Shown: piece by piece, positions 1 through 10,028 of the stretch | How positions within the stretch are numbered: the stretch's first letter is position 1 | Layout: every line of letters begins with the position of its first letter | Assembly (NCBI RefSeq): GCF_000186265.1 | Contig: NC_014934.1 | Location: forward strand, 4,650,001 to 4,714,000 | Length of the DNA: 64,000 bases | From: Cellulophaga algicola DSM 14237 | GTDB lineage: Bacteria; Bacteroidota; Bacteroidia; Flavobacteriales; Flavobacteriaceae | Direction: 5' to 3' | The notes under the pieces: model-generated | What the model was told of the DNA's origin: nothing | Seen by the model: the letters and a program-made list of their open reading frames with translations, nothing else | Database searches by the model: none | Position numbers and translations under genes: made by a program

Positions 1-3000
1 TTATGATCTAAAAATGGTTCTATTTCTTGTTCATATTGAGATAAAAATTCATGTGTTAACGATTTTTTAAAATCATATCTTTTCTGGTCTAACTCTTCCT
101 CTGTCTTTCGACCAATGGCAATTTCAAACTTAATCTCATTTCCAAACTCAAAATCGCCATCAGGTTCTCTCGTTATTATTGGATCAAGACTATTCAATAA
201 CTCCAGTTGTTCGGAGCCTAATTTATTTTTGAACTCCTCAAACACCTGTTCTCTATCAATTGGTGTTTCACCTTTTTTACAACCCGACCACTCTGAAGAA
301 CCACTATTAGTTCCTATTGTATATCTTGAAAAATCACCAAACCCCATAACAGAACGCCATAAGTGTCTGTAATTTTCATTGTCATATTTTCCTTTTAATT
401 CTTCATCAGAAGGAATTTCTTCCGGCCAATTGCTTTGATATGGTGGCCTAACCTTTGATAATTCAAAACTAAGCTCGTTACCAAGGTAATGCGCATATTC
501 AATTGCTCCTCTGGCGTAATCTCTTAATAATATGTGTGGGATTACGCCTGTTGGATCGCTAAAAATAGTTTTAAAAATGTATTCACTTAGCTCTGTTATT
601 TTCTCCTTTTGGTCAGTTCTTAATGTACATCCGTAAGCAACAGCGAATAGCCGTTCAGAAACATATGGATCATTAACTCCTTCGAACATTTTCAAGAGTT
701 TTAATAACACATCAATTCTATTGTGTAGTAAAGAGACCAATGCTTTTGTGGAGCAATCTCTGAGCTTTCTATTTGTGGAAGTATGGAACCATGCCAGCGT
801 GATGCTTGAAAGCAAAACCGATTCATCAGAAATGTGTGATTTGTCCGTCTGATTCCAAGCCCAATCTATAAGTCGTTTTACAGATGAATCATCACTATAT
901 ATATATTTAAGGAATTGTGTCCAATTTGCATCTCGCTCAGCGAGAGAGGATTTTATTAAATGATTGTGTAGAGAGTGAGCATTAAAAAAATGATTTGGAA
1001 TTCCCGTAACTGCAAGAATAGTTTCCCAGAAATAGTCATGTGTGCCTTGATAGGAAAACACATGTTCATTAACATAATTTTTTGACTCTTCGTTAATGGT
1101 TTCGACCTTTCTCCAAAGTAAACTTTCAACAAAAGACTCGACAATTGGATATTTATCTTTAAGATCTGGAATAAGAGTATAAAACTCATATCCTTTTTTC
1201 TCAGGAACCTGTATTGAAAAAGCTTCAATTAGTCCTTTATGTCTATAAATAGCATTTTCATCTTTTACATAACTGTGGAGTTTACCATTTTCAGCGAACT
1301 CTTTCTCTAATTCAGAATATTGTTCAAGTAAATATTGAACAGTTAGGTGGTCTTCAAATCTCTCATATGCTAGGTAAACTCCTTCTTCATAATCATTGTC
1401 TTCTTTCCAAAATCGGTTCTTTGATAGTACACCTTCTGTAATTAGGTCATCTATAAAGCTTTTTTTATCAATAAAACTTGAAATGGATTCATTAACAACT
1501 TGATAAGCTAGTTCATATGATATATATCTAAGTTGGTTGTCAACTTTGTATTTAATTAAAGCATAAATGGATTTTTGTACTAGGTTTAAACTATCTGAGT
1601 ATCCAACTCGTTTTGGTTTTGATAATACAATATTTACGTTTTTGACAAAAAAGTTAATAATTGTGGTGATCCCTTGAAGGCCATCAGGAATGCGGGTTAA
1701 TCCAGCTTTGTTTATTCCTTCACAAAATAGTTTTAAGAATAGTGGATTTTGAAATTCGGGATGTAACAATGGTACATTAGGCAGTTCAATTTTATAATTA
1801 TCAAAAAATAACTTACTTGCTTCATATTCAATATTCCTAAATCCAAAATGATGATGTTCTACAATGTCTATGCTAGACCTTTCTTCGTCAGGAAAAATTA
1901 AACTTTTATAGGAAGTTCTAATAGTTAACACTAGACCGAGCCATTCATATTTTTTTATTTCATTAATGAAACTTTTTACAAACTCATTCCAGAAGTAGTT
2001 CCCTTTGCCTTCATTGATCGCATCAATAAAAAGAACTATTCTCTTTTCTGACTCTTTAGCTCTTTGATTTAATTTTCTTAGAAAATCTTCAGCTTTAGAA
2101 TTGATTTGAAGTCTTTTGAAAATTTGTGTCCAAGGGTCTTCTTCTGTAACGAAATGCTGGCCAAGAAGAAAAACACTTTCATGCTCTTTCTTAATTCTTC
2201 TTGAAACTAAATCTCCAATTAAATGTGATTTCCCTATACCTGCTTCACCATCAAGGAGTAGAAAAGGGTTATTTGCAAGCTTGAATGAAGAACCATGAAT
2301 AAAATTTTGAATGGAAGTAAGCTCATGCTCAAATTCTCTAATGTTTCTTAGCTCAGAACCGTGTTTATGATAATATTGGTAATCATTTTTTTCTTTTTGT
2401 ACTTTGCGTTCTTCTGTTATGTAGTAATCATAGATTTGTTGTACGGAGCTATGAGCTTCATTCAATAAGTCATTAAACTCATTTACTGGAATTGAGGCAG
2501 TTCCTAAGAAATCAATTTTATGAAACAACGTCTGTAATTCATCAAAGGTATTTTCCAAACTCTCAAGACTTTCTTTTACTTCAGGTTGATTCTTTAATAC
2601 CTTTTTCCCTTTTATCAGAAGCTGATCAAAAAGCTTTGTTGATTTCCTTTTGAACTCTTCGGTTCTTCCTAGACCTTCGAATATTTCAGATACCTCAAGT
2701 TTTACATTTAGCTCAGGAGTATACCTTTTTCCTAGATCATCAATTGATGATTCACATTGCTCATGGAACCAATGTTGATCAGGTTGAAATATCGTTTCGG
2801 AGTGCAGAGTTTGAACCATTGAACTTATTGTGTCAATTTTTCTTTCTATGCTATTGAGACTTTCACCTAAATCAAAGATTTTGGTCTTGTAATTTTCTTC
2901 AATAAATAACTCCTTTAGTTTATTGTCATTGTTAATCTTTTCTTTGAAAATCCCATAAAACAAGTCCAATTCACTAGTGCTAGGGATCAAAATATTGGAG

Positions 3001-3305
3001 TTGTTTTTCAATAATTCAATGACAGAACTATAATCGGTTTGTGAATTATTGAATAGAATATACTTGTTTAATTCATCAAACAAAATTTGGGAATGATAAA
3101 AAGGGAACTTGTTGGAAGCGGTTTCTATTTGTTTTTTGGTTTCAAATTCATCAACTGTCTCATATATTATTTTCACCAGTCTATTTTGATACTTTTTTGT
3201 TGGAAAGAAAAATTTCTTAAGCCTTCCGTAACCTTGTTCTTTTATAAATTGATCAACAAATTTGAGAGATACGTATGTTATTATTGTAATTGATACTGGC
3301 TCCAT
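1..3305 (-). CDS. Very large STAND-type NTPase, Avs (AVAST)-like, 3' end outside window
   Basis: One uninterrupted reading frame runs from ATG at 3305 to the window edge (1101 codons, no stop). Residues 353-360 read GEAGIGKS (Walker A). About 70 residues later comes LFIDAINEG (Walker B), then LTIRTS (sensor-like Arg), a proline-rich NPLFLKLFCEG segment and a winged-helix-like stretch with YERFEDHL. The C-terminal 500 residues are helical and repeat-like, with RDYARGAIEYA. This order (N-terminal effector or adaptor, STAND ATPase, long helical sensor) fits the Avs/AVAST anti-phage ATPases, in which the C-terminal part binds a phage protein and the N-terminal domain acts. The first 350 residues are charged and helical; I see no PD-(D/E)XK, protease, TIR or SIR2 motif, so the effector is unknown. 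It has no visible operon partner on the start side. Confident for STAND ATPase; moderate for Avs affiliation. Confidence 0.75.
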   Translation of the reverse strand, partial: MEPVSITIITYVSLKFVDQFIKEQGYGRLKKFFFPTKKYQNRLVKIIYETVDEFETKKQIETASNKFPFYHSQILFDELNKYILFNNSQTDYSSVIELLKNNSNILIPSTSELDLFYGIFKEKINNDNKLKELFIEENYKTKIFDLGESLNSIERKIDTISSMVQTLHSETIFQPDQHWFHEQCESSIDDLGKRYTPELNVKLEVSEIFEGLGRTEEFKRKSTKLFDQLLIKGKKVLKNQPEVKESLESLENTFDELQTLFHKIDFLGTASIPVNEFNDLLNEAHSSVQQIYDYYITEERKVQKEKNDYQYYHKHGSELRNIREFEHELTSIQNFIHGSSFKLANNPFLLLDGEAGIGKSHLIGDLVSRRIKKEHESVFLLGQHFVTEEDPWTQIFKRLQINSKAEDFLRKLNQRAKESEKRIVLFIDAINEGKGNYFWNEFVKSFINEIKKYEWLGLVLTIRTSYKSLIFPDEERSSIDIVEHHHFGFRNIEYEASKLFFDNYKIELPNVPLLHPEFQNPLFLKLFCEGINKAGLTRIPDGLQGITTIINFFVKNVNIVLSKPKRVGYSDSLNLVQKSIYALIKYKVDNQLRYISYELAYQVVNESISSFIDKKSFIDDLITEGVLSKNRFWKEDNDYEEGVYLAYERFEDHLTVQYLLEQYSELEKEFAENGKLHSYVKDENAIYRHKGLIEAFSIQVPEKKGYEFYTLIPDLKDKYPIVESFVESLLWRKVETINEESKNYVNEHVFSYQGTHDYFWETILAVTGIPNHFFNAHSLHNHLIKSSLAERDANWTQFLKYIYSDDSSVKRLIDWAWNQTDKSHISDESVLLSSITLAWFHTSTNRKLRDCSTKALVSLLHNRIDVLLKLLKMFEGVNDPYVSERLFAVAYGCTLRTDQKEKITELSEYIFKTIFSDPTGVIPHILLRDYARGAIEYAHYLGNELSFELSKVRPPYQSNWPEEIPSDEELKGKYDNENYRHLWRSVMGFGDFSRYTIGTNSGSSEWSGCKKGETPIDREQVFEEFKNKLGSEQLELLNSLDPIITREPDGDFEFGNEIKFEIAIGRKTEEELDQKRYDFKKSLTHEFLSQYEQEIEPFLDH

Positions 3306-3930
3306 ATATTATTAAGTATTGTCATTTCCTAGCTAAGAATAGCTCTTTTGGTTTTTCTGCGTTGGCTTTGCGTTTTGGCAAAAACCAAATATGCTGTTTG
3401 TGTGGCTGGTTTTTTTGGTATGAAACACAACGTAATCATAACCGTATGTCTACTGTTTTTTTTTACTATTCGTATTAAAACCGCATACATACGGCTACTC
3501 GATTTATTTGCTACTTTTTAAACATAGTAATCCAAATACCCAAATTAAGGCGTGGCGAAAACTACATAAAAATTTGTGGGGGAAGTATTACGTTGCTAAT
3601 ATAAAACATAATTGGATTCAAAACCTTGCGGGATTCCGCAGAAATGGAAAATAATAGTAAAAAAAATCAATCTGTCACTAGACTGCATAGCGAAACCCAA
3701 TGAAAATCTTCCTAAAAGAAAGGAGGAAAATGCATAAGAATGCTTCTTTTTAAGAAATAGGAGCTATTCGTAAAATGGTAGGTCATGGTCTAACTCGTAG
3801 CTATTACAGATTAGCGCTACGCTAGTTATACCCGAAGCACAAGGCAGCTTCTTTAATAACTCTCAGCAAAGCTAAGGTACTTATAAAGAAGAATAAACGT
3901 GTTTTAATCACTAAACAGAAAGCTTACCGT
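3306..3930. other. Gene-free 625-bp segment with several hairpins
   Basis: No convincing ORF. It holds a 10-bp inverted repeat TTTGGTTTTT (3347-3356) / AAAAACCAAA (3380-3389), an 8-bp pair CCGTATGT (3442-3449) / ACATACGG (3487-3494), a tight stem TGCGG-GATT-CCGCA (3627-3640) and a TAGCG/CGCTA stem near 3815. It lies between the putative defence ATPase and a housekeeping-type gene, so it may mark an island junction or the remnant of a mobile or structured-RNA element. I could not assign it to a known family. Confidence 0.4.
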
Positions 3931-5487
3931 CTACCAATCTATAGGAAAATAATCTTTTAAGAATTTTCCTGCCCAATGTTTTCCGGTATTGATGCCATCA
4001 AATAAAGGATCCATCACCCGTGCAGCGCCATCTACAATATCTAAAGGCGGTTGAAAATCTTGTTCTTCTTGCTTCTTCTTTGCCATAGCTGCAGGGTCTT
4101 CATCCGTTACCCAACCCGTATCTACCGCATTCATAAAAATACCTTGCTTAGCCAAATCGCCTGCAGCCGTATGGGTTAACATATTCAAAGCCGCTTTGGC
4201 CATATTGGTATGCGGATGGCGCGATTCTTTAAAAGCACGGTGGAATTTGCCTTCCATTGCCGTAACATTTATAATATGTTTCTGGCCTGTAGGATTCTTT
4301 TTCATCACTTCCGCCAAACGGTTACACAAAACAAAAGGCGCGACAGCATTTACCAGCTGTACTTCTATCATTTCTGTAGTTTCTATTTCACCCAATTTCA
4401 AACGCCAACTGTTGGTATTTCGTAAATCTACCTGCTGTAAATCGGCATCCAACTCCCCTTCCGGGAATACTTCTTTAGCCACTAAAGCCTTATCAAAACT
4501 GTAGGGTATCTGTGATAATTTTGCCGAAGCACGTAAGCCTATTCCTGGTTCAGGGCCATGCCAAGTAACGGGCATATTCTGATTAGGAGACGCTGTAGAG
4601 GTAAGCTGTGTTAGCTCTTCTAAGCAACTGTTATGATCTTGCAATAATTCTTGTGCGAACTTAGGTAGCGAAGCCATAGGTTGTTCTTCATTCTCCATCA
4701 AATGGTGGTAGAACCCTGCAGGCCTGCGTACCGTTTGTGCGGCATTGTTAATTAGAATGTCTAAATGATCATACTGCTGTTCTATAAAATTACAGAAGAT
4801 TTCTACACTCGGAATATGGCGTAAATCTAAGCCGTGTATTTTTAATCGGTGTCCCCATTCCATAAAATCGGCTTCTTTAGAAAAGCGTAAAGCGGAATCT
4901 ACAGGAAAGCGCGTTGTTGCAATAACGGTTGCTCCGCCACGCAATAGCATTAAAGTGATATGGTAGCCAATTTTTAAGCGAGAGCCGGTAATCACGGCTA
5001 CTTGCCCTTTTACATTGGCGGATTGGAAACGTTTGGCATAATTAAAGTCGCCACACTCCGTACACATGGTATCGTAAAAATGGTGTAGCTTGGTAAAAGA
5101 TGTTTTACAGACATAGCAATTACGAGCAACTTCTAATTCTTGCTGCTCTTTATTTGCTAAATCTGCTGCTTGTAATAATTTTGGTGCCGTAAATATGTGG
5201 GCTTCTCGTGCATTCCGGATTCCCGTTTCTTTCCGTGCCACACGATCCATTTTATCTTGCTTGCGTTTGTTCGCCTTTTTGGCGTCTTTTTTACGACGGG
5301 AAAACTCGTCTCTATTCGGCCTAGAAAACTGCCCGCTTACTTTAAGCAATTCCGTTCTTTGTGCTAGGGGAATATCAAATATTTGATCGGTATGGGCAAC
5401 TAGTTGCCCTAGTATAGCAATGCATTTATCAATTTCTTCGGAGGAAATAGGAGATGAAATAGAAGGGTCTTCAGCGTTTGAATTCAT
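3931..5487 (-). CDS. SDR-family oxidoreductase with N-terminal zinc ribbon
   Basis: 518 aa, about twice the usual length of a short-chain dehydrogenase. The first 120 residues are charged and lysine/arginine rich. Cys124/Cys127 and Cys142/Cys145 form two CxxC knuckles that should bind zinc. The Rossmann fold begins at about 162 with [12 protein letters not shown] (TGxxxxxG nucleotide motif at 167-174) and continues with NNAA at 247-250, the classic SDR signature. Where the YxxxK catalytic motif is expected (about 425-429) the sequence reads TNMAK: the lysine remains but the tyrosine is replaced by threonine. The SDR fold is therefore clear, while ordinary dehydrogenase chemistry is doubtful. 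Substrate unknown. Monocistronic; its upstream side runs directly into the repeat array. Confidence 0.8.
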   Translation of the reverse strand: MNSNAEDPSISSPISSEEIDKCIAILGQLVAHTDQIFDIPLAQRTELLKVSGQFSRPNRDEFSRRKKDAKKANKRKQDKMDRVARKETGIRNAREAHIFTAPKLLQAADLANKEQQELEVARNCYVCKTSFTKLHHFYDTMCTECGDFNYAKRFQSANVKGQVAVITGSRLKIGYHITLMLLRGGATVIATTRFPVDSALRFSKEADFMEWGHRLKIHGLDLRHIPSVEIFCNFIEQQYDHLDILINNAAQTVRRPAGFYHHLMENEEQPMASLPKFAQELLQDHNSCLEELTQLTSTASPNQNMPVTWHGPEPGIGLRASAKLSQIPYSFDKALVAKEVFPEGELDADLQQVDLRNTNSWRLKLGEIETTEMIEVQLVNAVAPFVLCNRLAEVMKKNPTGQKHIINVTAMEGKFHRAFKESRHPHTNMAKAALNMLTHTAAGDLAKQGIFMNAVDTGWVTDEDPAAMAKKKQEEQDFQPPLDIVDGAARVMDPLFDGINTGKHWAGKFLKDYFPIDW

Positions 5488-5622
5488 ATAAATTTTACTA
5501 TCCTATGATGCGTTTTTTTACTGTATTACTACTTCTCTATACTAATTATTCATCCGCTGGCGCTACTTCATAATTCACTCGAAGTGACAGCAGTGAACTG
5601 ATTTGTACTTGAGAATCTTTAT

Positions 5623-7119
5623 AACTACTACTCTTTTAATTATTTCTTTGTACCGTTGTCCTAACTTCAACTAGCTGTTCATTTTTTTCATCGATAAAAA
5701 AACGAACCAAACCTGCCTGCCGGCAGGCGGGAAAATCTAGGCTGACGAAACTAAGTCTAAATTTTTCTTTCAATCTCCTGAATTTCAGGGACTCGCTTTT
5801 AACCATCAAGAAAAACAAAACCTAGCGCTAAACTCAAACAGCCTGAAATTGCTACGGATGTTTCAATTCAAATTTTACGACAAATTTTCGATAGGCAGTT
5901 CTTTAATTCAACTAAATACATCAATCAGACTTTCATATTTTGTACTTAATACTCTTCACTTATAACTCAAATGTCAGTTCGAGTGGTTTTCGATAGAAAA
6001 TTGTATCGAGAACTTTTTACTACTCAAATACTTCTCAATACTAATCATTCATCCGCTAGCGCTACTTCATAATCCACTCGAAGTGACAGCGGTATTCTGA
6101 TTAGTAATTGAGAGGTATTATAACTACTACTCTTTTAATTATTTCTTTGTACCGTTGTCCTAACTTCAATTATCTGTTCATTTTTTTCATCGATAAAAAA
6201 ACGAACCAAACCTGCCTGCCGGCAGGCGGGAAAATCTAGGCTGACGAAACTAAGTCTAAATTTTTCTTTCAATCTCCTGAATTTCAGGAACTCGCTTTTA
6301 ATCATCAAGAAAAACAAAACCTAGCGCTAAGCTCAAACAGCCTGAAATTGCTACGGATATTTCAATTCAAATTTTACGACAAATTTTCGATAGGCCGTTC
6401 TTTAATTCAACTAAATACATCAATCAGACTTTCATATTTTGTACTTAATACTCGTTACTTATAACTCAAATGTCAGTTCGAGTGGTTTTCGATAGAAAAT
6501 TGTATCGAGAACTTTTTACTGCACGAATACTTCTCGATACTAATTATTTATCCGCTAGCGCTACTTCATAATTCACTCGAAGTGACAGCGGTGAACTGAT
6601 TTGCAATTGAGATGCTTTATAACTACTACTCTTTTAATTATTTCTTTGTACCGTTGTCCTAACTTCAATTATCTGTTCATTTTTTTCATCGATAAAAAAA
6701 CGAACCAAACCTGCCTGCCGGCAGGCGGGAAAATCTAGGCTGACGAAACTAAGTCTAAATTTTTCTTTCAATCTCCTGAATTTCAGGAACTCGCTTTTAA
6801 CCATCAAGAAAAATAAAACCTAGCGCCAAGCTCAAACAGCCTGAAATTGCTACGGATATTTCAATTCAAATTTTACGACAAATTTTCGATAGGCCGTTCT
6901 TTAATTCAACTAAATACATCAATCAGACTTTCATACATTGTACTTAATACTCTTTACTTATAACTCAAATGTCAGTTCGAGTGGTTTTCGATAGAAAATT
7001 GTATCGAGAACTTTTTACTGCTCGAATACTTCTCGATACTAATCATTCATCCGCTAGCGCTACTTCATAATTCACTCGAAGTGACAGCGGTGTGCTGTTT
7101 AGTAATTGAGATGCTTTAT
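5623..7119. repeat. Three consecutive long (499-bp) repeat units
   Basis: Units 5623-6121, 6122-6620 and 6621-7119 each equal one short unit plus an extra block of about 305 bp inserted after ACTACTACTCTTTT. The extra block contains the GC-rich palindrome CCTGCCGGCAGG (5716-5727, 6215-6226, 6714-6725), strikingly unlike its AT-rich surroundings, and a segment with CGATAAAAAAACGAACC. All three copies sit at exactly the same spacing and differ at few positions. This points to recent block duplication of the 499-bp unit rather than three separate insertions. Confidence 0.93.
5972..6088. repeat. 117-bp core of the element: nested inverted repeats (representative copy)
   Basis: The core is bounded by TGTCAGTTCGAGTG (5972-5985) and CACTCGAAGTGACA (6075-6088), which are inverted copies with one mismatch. 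Inside lies a second pair, GTATCGAGAA and TTCTCGATAC, also inverted (in this copy the right arm reads TTCTCAATAC). The element can thus fold into a two-level hairpin on either strand, in DNA or RNA. The same core recurs in each array unit. Its form resembles REP/MITE-type sequences mobilised in trans; no transposase gene is present in the window. Confidence 0.85.
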
Positions 7120-8665
7120 AACAATCACTCTATTTACTTAATACTATTTACTTATAACTCAAATGTCAGTTCGAGTGGTTTTCGATAGAAAATTGTATCG
7201 AGAACTTCTTACGGCTCAAATACTTCTCGATACTAATCATTCATCCGCTAGCGCTACTTCATAATTCACTCGAAGTGACAGCGGTATTCTGATTTGTAAT
7301 TGAGAATCTTGATAACTACTACTCTCTCCACTTAGTACTCTTTACTTATAACTCAAATGTCAGTTCGAGTGGTTTTCGATAGAAAATTGTATCGAGAACT
7401 TTTTACTACTCGAATACTTCTCGATACTAATTCTTCATCCGCTAGCGCTACTTCATAATTCACTCGAAGTGACAGCGGTGTGCTGATTTGTAATTGAGAA
7501 TCTTTATAACAATCACTCTTTATACTTAGTACTCTTTACTTATAACTCAAATGTCAGTTCGAGTGGTTTTCGATAGAAAATTGTATCGAGAACTTTTTAC
7601 TGCTCGAATACTTCTCGATACTAATCATTCATCCGCTAGCGCTACTTCATAATTCACTCGAAGTGACAGCGGTGTGTTGATTTCTAATTGAGAAGCTTTA
7701 TAACTACTACTCTCTCCACTTAGTACTCTTTACTTATAACTCAAATGTCAGTTCGAGTGGTTTTCGATAGAAAATTGTATCGAGAACTTTTTACTGCACA
7801 AATACTTCTCGATACTAATCATTCATCCGCTAGCGCTACTTCATAATTCACTCGAAGTGACAGCGGTGTGCTGATTTGTAATTGAGATGCATTATAACTA
7901 CTACTCTATTTACTTAGTACTCACTACTTGAAACTCAAATGTAAGTTCGAGTGGTTTTCGATAGAAAATTGTATCGAGAACTTTTTACTGCTCGAATACT
8001 TCTCGATACTAATTCTTCATCCGCTAGCGCTACTTCATAATTCACTCGAAGTGACAGCGGCGAACTGATTTGTAATTGAGAATCTTTATAACAATCACTC
8101 TATTTACTTAGTACTCTTTACTTATAACTCAAATGTCAGTTCGAGTGGTTTTCGATAGAAAATTGTATCGAGAACTTTTTACTACTCGATACTAATTATT
8201 CATCCGCTAGCGCTACTTCATAATTCACTCGAAGTGACAGCGGTATTCTGATTTGTAATTGAGAAGCTTTATAACTACTACTCTTTTCACGTACTACTTT
8301 TCACTCAGAATTCAAATGTCAGTTCGAGTGGTTTTCGATAGAAAATTGTATCGAGAACTTTTTACTGCTCGAATACTTCTCGATACTAATGATTCATCCA
8401 CTAGCGCTACTTCATAATTCACTCGAAGTGACAGCGGTGTTCCGACTTGTAATTGAGAAGCTTAATAACTACTACTCTTTTAATTACTTCTTGGTACTAT
8501 CTATTCAGAACTCAAATGTCAGTTCAAGTGGTTTTCGATAGAAAACTGTATCGAGAACTTTTTACTGCTCCAATACTTCTCGATACTAATCATTCATCCA
8601 CTAGCGCTACTTCATAATTCACTCGAAGTGACAACGGTGTGTTGTTTTTTATTGAGAGGTATTAG
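7120..8665. repeat. Eight short (about 194-bp) repeat units
   Basis: Units begin at 7120, 7314, 7508, 7702, 7896, 8090, 8273 and 8467. Six are exactly 194 bp, one is 183 bp (an 11-bp loss near 8185) and the last is 199 bp. Each contains the 117-bp core and a variable spacer of about 75 bp, in which single-base changes concentrate. The last two copies (from about 8300) are the most diverged, as expected at the edge of an array that expands from within. Confidence 0.93.
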
Positions 8666-8706
8666 AACAATCACACTTTTTACCTACAAATTCGTATTAA
8701 AAAAAA

Positions 8707-10023
8707 TTACTCCAGAACAGTAATTCTGACTTTCTTCTTTTTCAATTTAGTATTGCTTAGCTTTCGCACTAAATCATCAGCAATTGCTAAGGGTACAGCA
8801 ACAAAAGCACAATCTTGTTTTAATTCTATAGTTCCTAATTGATCTTTATTAATTTCGCCTTGCTTAAAGAACAATCCTGCGATATCTCCTTTAGAAATCT
8901 TATCTTTTCTACCGCCAGAAATAAATAAAGTCTCCCAATATTGTGCTTTTCGGGGTGCTTTTACCGAAATATTTGCACGGTTAGGGTTTTTAATAAATTC
9001 TGGAAATTCCTCTTTTTCCCAACGCATTACATAGGCAGTACCTTTTGTATTTACACGTGCTGTTCTCCCATTACGGTGCGTAAATTCTTCCTCAGAAGCT
9101 GGCACATCATAATGAATAATATATTTAAGCTCTGGTACATCTATACCTCTTGCGGCTAGATCTGTAGCAATTAAAAGCTGACTCGTACCATTTCTAAATT
9201 TGATTAAAGCACGGTCACGATCATACTGTTCCATCTCTCCTGAAAATGTAGAATGGCTAATTTTCTTTTCCGTCAAAAATTTATCTAAGTACTCTATATT
9301 TTCTTTTAGGTTACAAAAAACAATTCCTTGTTCATTCCCTAAATGCATTACTAAATCTAATAGCGTTTGAGATTTGTTTCTCAAAGGAGAAATTACCGTT
9401 TTAATCTCTAATTTCAGCGCTTTTTTCTCTTTTAGGTAATTGATAAGAACTGGCTTATCTAAACGTACAAATGGCGGAATCTCTATATTCTGAGTGGCGG
9501 AAGTTAAAATACGCTTATTAATACGCGGTACGTTTGCTATAATACCCTTCATCTCATCAGAAAAACCTTTATCCAAACATTTATCAAACTCATCTAGAAT
9601 CAATGTTTTTATACTCTCTTTAGAAAAACGATCATTCATAAAATGATCTAAAATTCTCCCTGGTGTTCCTATAAGAATAGCGGGATTATGCTTTAATTCC
9701 GACTTATCTTTGGCCATAGTACGACCACCATACACCGCATTTACCTTAAACCCTGTACCCATAATTCTAAGTACTTGCTCTATTTGTATGGCTAACTCGC
9801 GAGAAGGCACCACTATTAAGGCTTGCACTTCGTCAATGGTAGCATCTAATGTTTTTAAAAGCGGTAATAAAAACGCTAATGTTTTACCAGTTCCCGTTGG
9901 TGAAAGTAAAATGGTATTGGTTGTCTTTTCTATAACAGCAATAGCTTCCACTTGCATTGGGTTCAATTGATGAATATTCAGTTTTGCTAAAATATCCTCT
10001 TGATCTTTTATACTATTCGCCAT
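8707..10023 (-). CDS. DEAD-box RNA helicase with DbpA-type C-terminal RNA-binding domain
   Basis: 438 aa. Walker A SPTGTGKT (41-48), PSREL motif Ia (73-77), DEFD (144-147) in place of DEAD, SAT (175-177), ATDLAARGID and HRNGRTAR in the second RecA domain. The last 70 residues (from about 368, DKISKGDIAGLFF...) match the DbpA RNA-binding domain, which directs E. coli DbpA to 23S rRNA hairpin 92. A role in 50S subunit assembly is the likely reading. The third Asp-motif residue is Phe rather than Ala, unusual but conservative for Mg/ATP binding. The neighbouring helicase gene ends 5 bp upstream on the same strand, so the two are probably cotranscribed. Confidence 0.9.
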   Translation of the reverse strand: MANSIKDQEDILAKLNIHQLNPMQVEAIAVIEKTTNTILLSPTGTGKTLAFLLPLLKTLDATIDEVQALIVVPSRELAIQIEQVLRIMGTGFKVNAVYGGRTMAKDKSELKHNPAILIGTPGRILDHFMNDRFSKESIKTLILDEFDKCLDKGFSDEMKGIIANVPRINKRILTSATQNIEIPPFVRLDKPVLINYLKEKKALKLEIKTVISPLRNKSQTLLDLVMHLGNEQGIVFCNLKENIEYLDKFLTEKKISHSTFSGEMEQYDRDRALIKFRNGTSQLLIATDLAARGIDVPELKYIIHYDVPASEEEFTHRNGRTARVNTKGTAYVMRWEKEEFPEFIKNPNRANISVKAPRKAQYWETLFISGGRKDKISKGDIAGLFFKQGEINKDQLGTIELKQDCAFVAVPLAIADDLVRKLSNTKLKKKKVRITVLE

Positions 10024-10028
10024 TGCAA

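Larger units (their letters stand above)
5530..8665. repeat. Tandem array of a palindromic intergenic element (about 11 units)
   Basis: About 3.1 kb between two genes is filled by near-identical copies in direct tandem order. Using the landmark AAC(T/A)A just after each copy, unit starts fall at 5623, 6122, 6621, 7120, 7314, 7508, 7702, 7896, 8090, 8273, 8467 and 8666. That gives periods of 499, 499, 499, 194, 194, 194, 194, 194, 183, 194 and 199. A partial copy (from about 5530) precedes the first full one. Each unit carries the same core bounded by inverted repeats. No ORF of credible length spans the array. Single or paired copies of such elements are what I remember from flavobacterial genomes; eleven in regular register is unusual. 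Confidence 0.95.

Noticed and set aside
5636-5818. 60-aa minus-strand ORF repeated at 6135-6317
   Set aside because: Lies inside the long repeat units and starts with TTG. Its PACRQAG stretch is just the GC-rich palindrome read as codons, and the third copy lacks the start.
5530-8665. CRISPR array
   Set aside because: Units of 194/499 bp are far too long, spacers are themselves similar between copies, and there are no cas genes.
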